NCBI GenBank assembly: GCA_003290165.1
Contig: QNQO01009206.1
Coordinates: forward strand, 124,001 to 188,000
Source of the DNA: Berberis thunbergii
Taxonomy: Eukaryota; Streptophyta; Magnoliopsida; Ranunculales; Berberidaceae
DNA length: 64,000 nucleotides
Direction of reading: 5' to 3'
The notes below the pieces were generated by a model, which made no database searches, was not told where the DNA came from, and saw only the letters and a program-made list of their open reading frames with translations. The translations under genes and the position numbers were made by a program. Below, piece after piece: positions 60,181-64,000 of the stretch; position 1 is the stretch's first letter; each line of letters opens with the position of its first letter.

Positions 60181-60639
60181 AATCAATGAACTTCTTCGCT
60201 CAATCTTCCATCTCGAATTCAAAAACCAAAAATTCAGTCAGGACAAGGAAGTGAGATTAAAAACCCAACTCGTGAAAATACTCAGCACGACTAGAGTATC
60301 GAGCAAAAACAAATATATGTACCGGACGAACGAGTCAGACATAAAAAATAAAAACCTCTGGCCTGGTCAATCACAAACTAATAAAGTACCAAGACATAAG
60401 AGTCGGACTTTTCTCGTCGACTATAATGTACGACATCGTAATCCAGATATAGAATTGAATTCCGTAAAAAGAGCTTCTACACGACTAGAATGTCGAACAT
60501 TTAAGCCATTCATAAGAATCTGGACAAACGAGTCAGAAACATGCCAGGAATTTCGTAAGTAAAAAGCTAATAAGCTAGACATACTGGACACAACAAATGT
60601 GAAATATAAAAATTTCCATTGATCTTCTAAAAAAGAGAT
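60181..60639 (+). other. Region after the Gypsy pol, no domain recognised
   Basis: An open frame continues to about 60562 but its Lys/Asn/Arg-rich sequence shows no domain. It contains two similar segments (AAAACCAAACGAGTCAGA-type, around 60325 and 60520), probably non-coding internal sequence of the element. Confidence 0.35.
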
Positions 60640-61330
60640 TACAAGATAATCAAAAGTTACAATTAAGGAAGGACATCGACATTAGCAGCATCTCTAGGTA
60701 GTATGGGCTCAGACAAGTGTTGAGAAGGTTCTCCGACAACCGGATCACTCAGCAAATCCGAAACAACTTCCTCGACATCATCAAATTTCTGCTTAGCAAA
60801 GCAATGGTATTCGTGCATGTCTAAACCTTATCCAAGAAGTCATGACGACTATCGACCACTTTTTTCCAATCTGTGGCCTTTGCTGCCTTTAGCCTTTGGG
60901 TAATAGATGATAGTTCAGCTTGGATCAACGCTAATTCGTTATCAATGACCACAAGTCTAGCGAAAATCGCAGACTTGGCTGCGTCAAACTCGAAATTCAG
61001 CTGAGCGATTCGAGTCACATAAGCCTTAAGACTGGCATAATATTTTTTAGGAAAACGAATGGCCTCGACATGTTCAGCTTTTCAGTCGGACAACTCTTTC
61101 TCAGCAATATCCAGACGAGACTGCAACTTACCCAACTCAACTTCATACGTTTCGAGATCAGAAGCAATCGTATCCCAAATGGCCCCGAGTTCCCTCAGTA
61201 GGTATATGCAGTCTCTGCAGCCCTTGCATGTGCATTGTGCCTTCAATGAATCAAGTTGGCAGAGAATGTGAGAAAGGACCAAGACATGTCCTGCCAACTT
61301 TCGCCTTCAATTAATCAGTCTGACCCCATC
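60640..61330 (-). mobile_element. Antisense coiled-coil ORF downstream of the Gypsy pol
   Basis: The minus strand reads, from 61297, AGHVLVLSHILCQLDSLKAQ, then IASDLETYEVELGKLQSRLD. After one in-frame stop near 61084 it continues in the same frame with RIAQLNFEFDAAKSAIFARL and ALIQAELSSITQRLKAAKAT to about 60821. Regular hydrophobic spacing in the last parts suggests a coiled coil. Antisense ORFs placed after pol are known in some Tat-branch elements (for example Grande of maize). Its function there is unclear; I cannot name a domain. Confidence 0.5.
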
Positions 61331-63249
61331 ACGGCCATATAAGTAAGATGAGTCATCCCTTCCATAAGGTGTTGGAAACCCTCATCGATATGATGGCATG
61401 GTGAACATATGGGCATAAAAGCCCTATTATCCAACCGCCCATGACAACCACCAATGAGGTTGCAAGCGATGTCCTGCACATCAACCTCGAAAGGCTAGCA
61501 GAACTCCCAGGGCATAGTCAAAACGGGACGAGAAGCGAAGGGAGTAGCAAGCGATCCCGAGGTTCAGTAACAATATTGGATTGAAGCTGATAAATTCTCT
61601 CCAGAAGAAAGCTTAATTTTAGTACAAGTTACTTCCACATTTCAATTGATCCTGGCTATGGATTGGAAATATTGTAATACAATTGACATTGAGCAAACTC
61701 CAATTCTAGAGAGCCAGAGCTACCAGCCATTTTTTTGTCAGGGTTGGAGCTTTTTATACTTCTACTCCTTCTATAATTGATGTTTGTGATTGTGTTTTAA
61801 AGAAAATGAGAAAAAAATGTAAAAGAACACAACCTTAACAAAAAAAATGATTGATTACCCTGCTAGCCTGCCTAGTGATGTACATGAGCAAATCCTATCA
61901 AATGGTCAAGAAAGTCTATAGAACAGAGAAAATGGGGAGCTAACATGTTTATTAAAAAGTATCATGACAACTATGATAACTTAGTTCTAAACTGATTATA
62001 TACTCAAACAAATCAACCATCATTATGCCATATATACCTAATGTTTGTTAACTAGTTTATGTCAATTTGTTAATTCAATCATCATTTTATAACAAGGACC
62101 AAACACATTCATAAGTTTAGGGTCCCCACCCCCACCATGCCACCCAAGTCCACCTCTTTACACCCTTTATTTTCCTTCTTGTTCAATTCACTCAACTCAG
62201 CATCCATTGATCCTGCATTTACAGAATGTTTCATACTTTATATATGGTCTATTTTATTAAGATAACAACATTATATAACATCAATTAACACCACCTCAAA
62301 CAAGCATTTCATTAACTTCCAACAATCAAGTCTTTTATTGTTGGCACTTGCACTCTACCAACCTTCATTATGAACAACCTTATTATACATTCCATTCATC
62401 ACAAAAACCAAAGAGCCCTTCTTATTGTTGAGGAAACGGGCTACGAAACGGGGGGATGGAGGGTTGCACCTCTTTCCCATGCCGTTTCCTTGACAATAAG
62501 AAATAGCGAAAACCAAAACAAAGTAATAAACCATAGATAGAGGAGTAAGCCTAGGGAGCAAGGGAGGGCCTCTCGCCACTCACTCTCTTTAATATGAGTA
62601 GTGATGCATATCTCGAGGAGGGTGGACAATGAAAAGCCCTCCCTCACTCCCTAGAATCAGGATAGATAGAGTAGATACACTAATAACTACCAAATAAGAG
62701 TTTACATGCAAAAAATGAATGTAAATAATCTGCACAAAATAACCCAAAAAACTATTAGCTGTTAAACTTGATGTATGATAAGAATGAATATAAATAATCT
62801 CCACAAAATAATCGAAAAAAACACCGAAAACTAGTAAGCAGATTTTTCACTATTTGGTTGTATTATTTACTGACAGAAAATTAATTTTTCATAAAACTGT
62901 TTTTTCACAGATCGTGAGAATCCAAATCCGAACAAAAAACCTCTTAATCAAATTTACAAAAACGATTTCAATTTTCAAATCTATTTTAACATTCCACATT
63001 TCACCACCCTAAAAAAATAATAATAATAAATAAATAAAACACACCCAATGGGGCTCACAAGCTCCCACCCATGACCCATCCCCCAAAAAGCTTCATCATC
63101 CCCTCTCCCGACTCCCTCTAATCCCTTCTTTTTCACTCCTCGCAATTACCAAAACCACCACCACCTCCTTCACCACTGTCACTTCTTCTCTTCTTAGATC
63201 TACCATCATCACAAAAAAACCCAAACCAATAAAACCCCATCTTCCCCCT
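61331..63249. other. Intergenic region and upstream of the EF-hand/TPR gene
   Basis: The first ~300 bases may still belong to the Gypsy element. The rest is AT-rich with a GC-richer segment around 62430-62660 that contains partial inverted matches (AAACGGGGGGATGGAGGG and related). Near 63090-63180 it turns CT-rich, as plant 5' UTRs and core promoters often do. No gene seen. Confidence 0.4.
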
Positions 63250-63380
63250 CTAAACCTATAAAAATCCAATCTTTTTCCTCTTAAACCTGTAAAAATCCAG
63301 TCTTTTTCCATACCCAGAAGCAAAAACCTATAATAAAAAATTCAATCTTTATCCATACCCAGAAGCAAAAAGCCTAGAGA
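63250..63380 (+). promoter_or_regulatory. Core promoter and leader with imperfect repeats
   Basis: AACCTATAAAAATCC (63255) and AACCTGTAAAAATCC (63286) precede the start codon; the first contains a TATA-like core. The segment is built of three imperfect units of about 35-45 bases, two of them ending CCATACCCAGAAGCAAAAA. Confidence 0.5.
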
Positions 63381-64000
63381 ATGGCTTCAAGGGGGAGCAG
63401 GGAAGAGAAGGTGAAAACGATATTCAAGCAATTCGACGGAAATGGAGATGGGGGTTTGAACAGAGAAGAAATGGCTGCTCTTGTTGTGGCTGTGAACCCT
63501 AGGGTGAAGTTCAGCGATGAACAGATCAAAGCAATCCTTGATGAGGTCTTCAAAACGTATGCGGAGTTCATCGACGGAGATAAGGGGCTGACCTATGAGG
63601 GTTTGATGAGAACTTATGATGATGGGGCTGGTGATGTTGATCGAGATTTCGATGCGCTTGGTCTAGAGCTTAATATCGACCCCTCTGTGGGAATTTCAAT
63701 GGCTGCCGAAGCGTCTTCGTCCTCAATTGTGGATGATAGGGTGTTGGCTGAGTCACAGAAGAAGCAGAGGATTGCAGCTTGGGCTGCTTCGCCCAATCAC
63801 GGAATTGCGTTCGATGATACTTGGAAAATTGTGGATGATTTGGAGATTTTGGTTAAGAGGTTGAAGGTGAAGCAAGCCAAGGATGGGAGGTATAAAGGTG
63901 AGAACCTTGATGTGTGTTCTGATCCTGGGTGGTCAAGAGAGTTAGGTCCCTCGGTCGAATTGTCCGAAAAGAGGGTCTTTTGGGAAGAATCTGGTCATGA
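63381..64000 (+). CDS. EF-hand and TPR-containing protein, At1g05150/At2g32450-like (5' part)
   Basis: The frame opens at 63381 with ASRGSREEKVKTIFKQFDGN and stays open to the right edge (206 codons, no stop). An EF-hand loop lies at residues 19-30 (DGNGDGGLNREE). It is followed by VVAVNPRVKFSDEQIKAILD and DGDKGLTYEGLMRTYDDGAG. The order and wording match the N terminus of the plant calcium-binding TPR proteins At1g05150/At2g32450, whose TPR repeats would come further right. No intron is seen so far. Their cellular role is not well established. The start codon fits: the A/G-rich AGAGAATGGCT context and the family's MA(S/T)RGSR opening. Confidence 0.88.
   Translation, partial: MASRGSREEKVKTIFKQFDGNGDGGLNREEMAALVVAVNPRVKFSDEQIKAILDEVFKTYAEFIDGDKGLTYEGLMRTYDDGAGDVDRDFDALGLELNIDPSVGISMAAEASSSSIVDDRVLAESQKKQRIAAWAASPNHGIAFDDTWKIVDDLEILVKRLKVKQAKDGRYKGENLDVCSDPGWSRELGPSVELSEKRVFWEESGH

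Noticed and set aside
1..64000. CRISPR arrays, rRNA genes or bacterial-type operons
   Set aside because: None seen. The window is eukaryotic, with introns and plant transposons.

Overview
This window is nuclear DNA from a flowering plant, most likely a eudicot. The evidence is AT-rich sequence, GT-AG introns, six protein-coding loci that match conserved plant families, a miR477-like microRNA cluster, and a dense layer of plant transposons. I worked by eye only, so family names rest on motif and sequence recognition, not on searches.

Host genes, left to right. (1) A BBX19-like double B-box zinc-finger gene (+, 3023-3884); its first exon is missing and a Copia LTR lies on that side. (2) A four-exon glyoxalase-I/VOC family gene (+, 8494-10258). 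(3) A twelve-exon secreted serine carboxypeptidase of family S28 (+, 14582-23132), whose introns carry hAT-type MITEs and whose promoter sits in a duplicated ~0.7-kb block. (4) A six-exon chloroplast fructose-bisphosphate aldolase gene (-, 29906-27521). (5) An intronless PPR-DYW organelle RNA-editing type gene (-, 35004-32561) with one frameshift. (6) The 5' part of an EF-hand/TPR protein gene (+, 63381 to the right edge). The genes form no operon or evident pathway.

The stretch between about 35.2 and 61.3 kb is mostly transposon-derived. It holds a TRIM, a Tourist-like MITE nested in a hAT-type MITE, and a carotenoid-cleavage-dioxygenase pseudogene split by a Copia element (target duplication ATACT) that itself carries a tRNA-derived SINE (12-bp target duplication). 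It also holds a LINE ORF1 split by a 2.4-kb solo LTR (target duplication GTTCT), two copies of a pseudogene exon from a probable GPI-anchored protein, and a decayed Tat-like Gypsy element with an antisense ORF.

The most interesting non-coding feature is a cluster of three hairpins at 53.9-54.34 kb. Each carries a 21-nt segment of the miR477 type (CTCCCTCAAAGGC core), and the first two have TATA-like boxes upstream. Several observations (exact target duplications, terminal inverted repeats, nested insertions) allow relative dating of insertions within the window.
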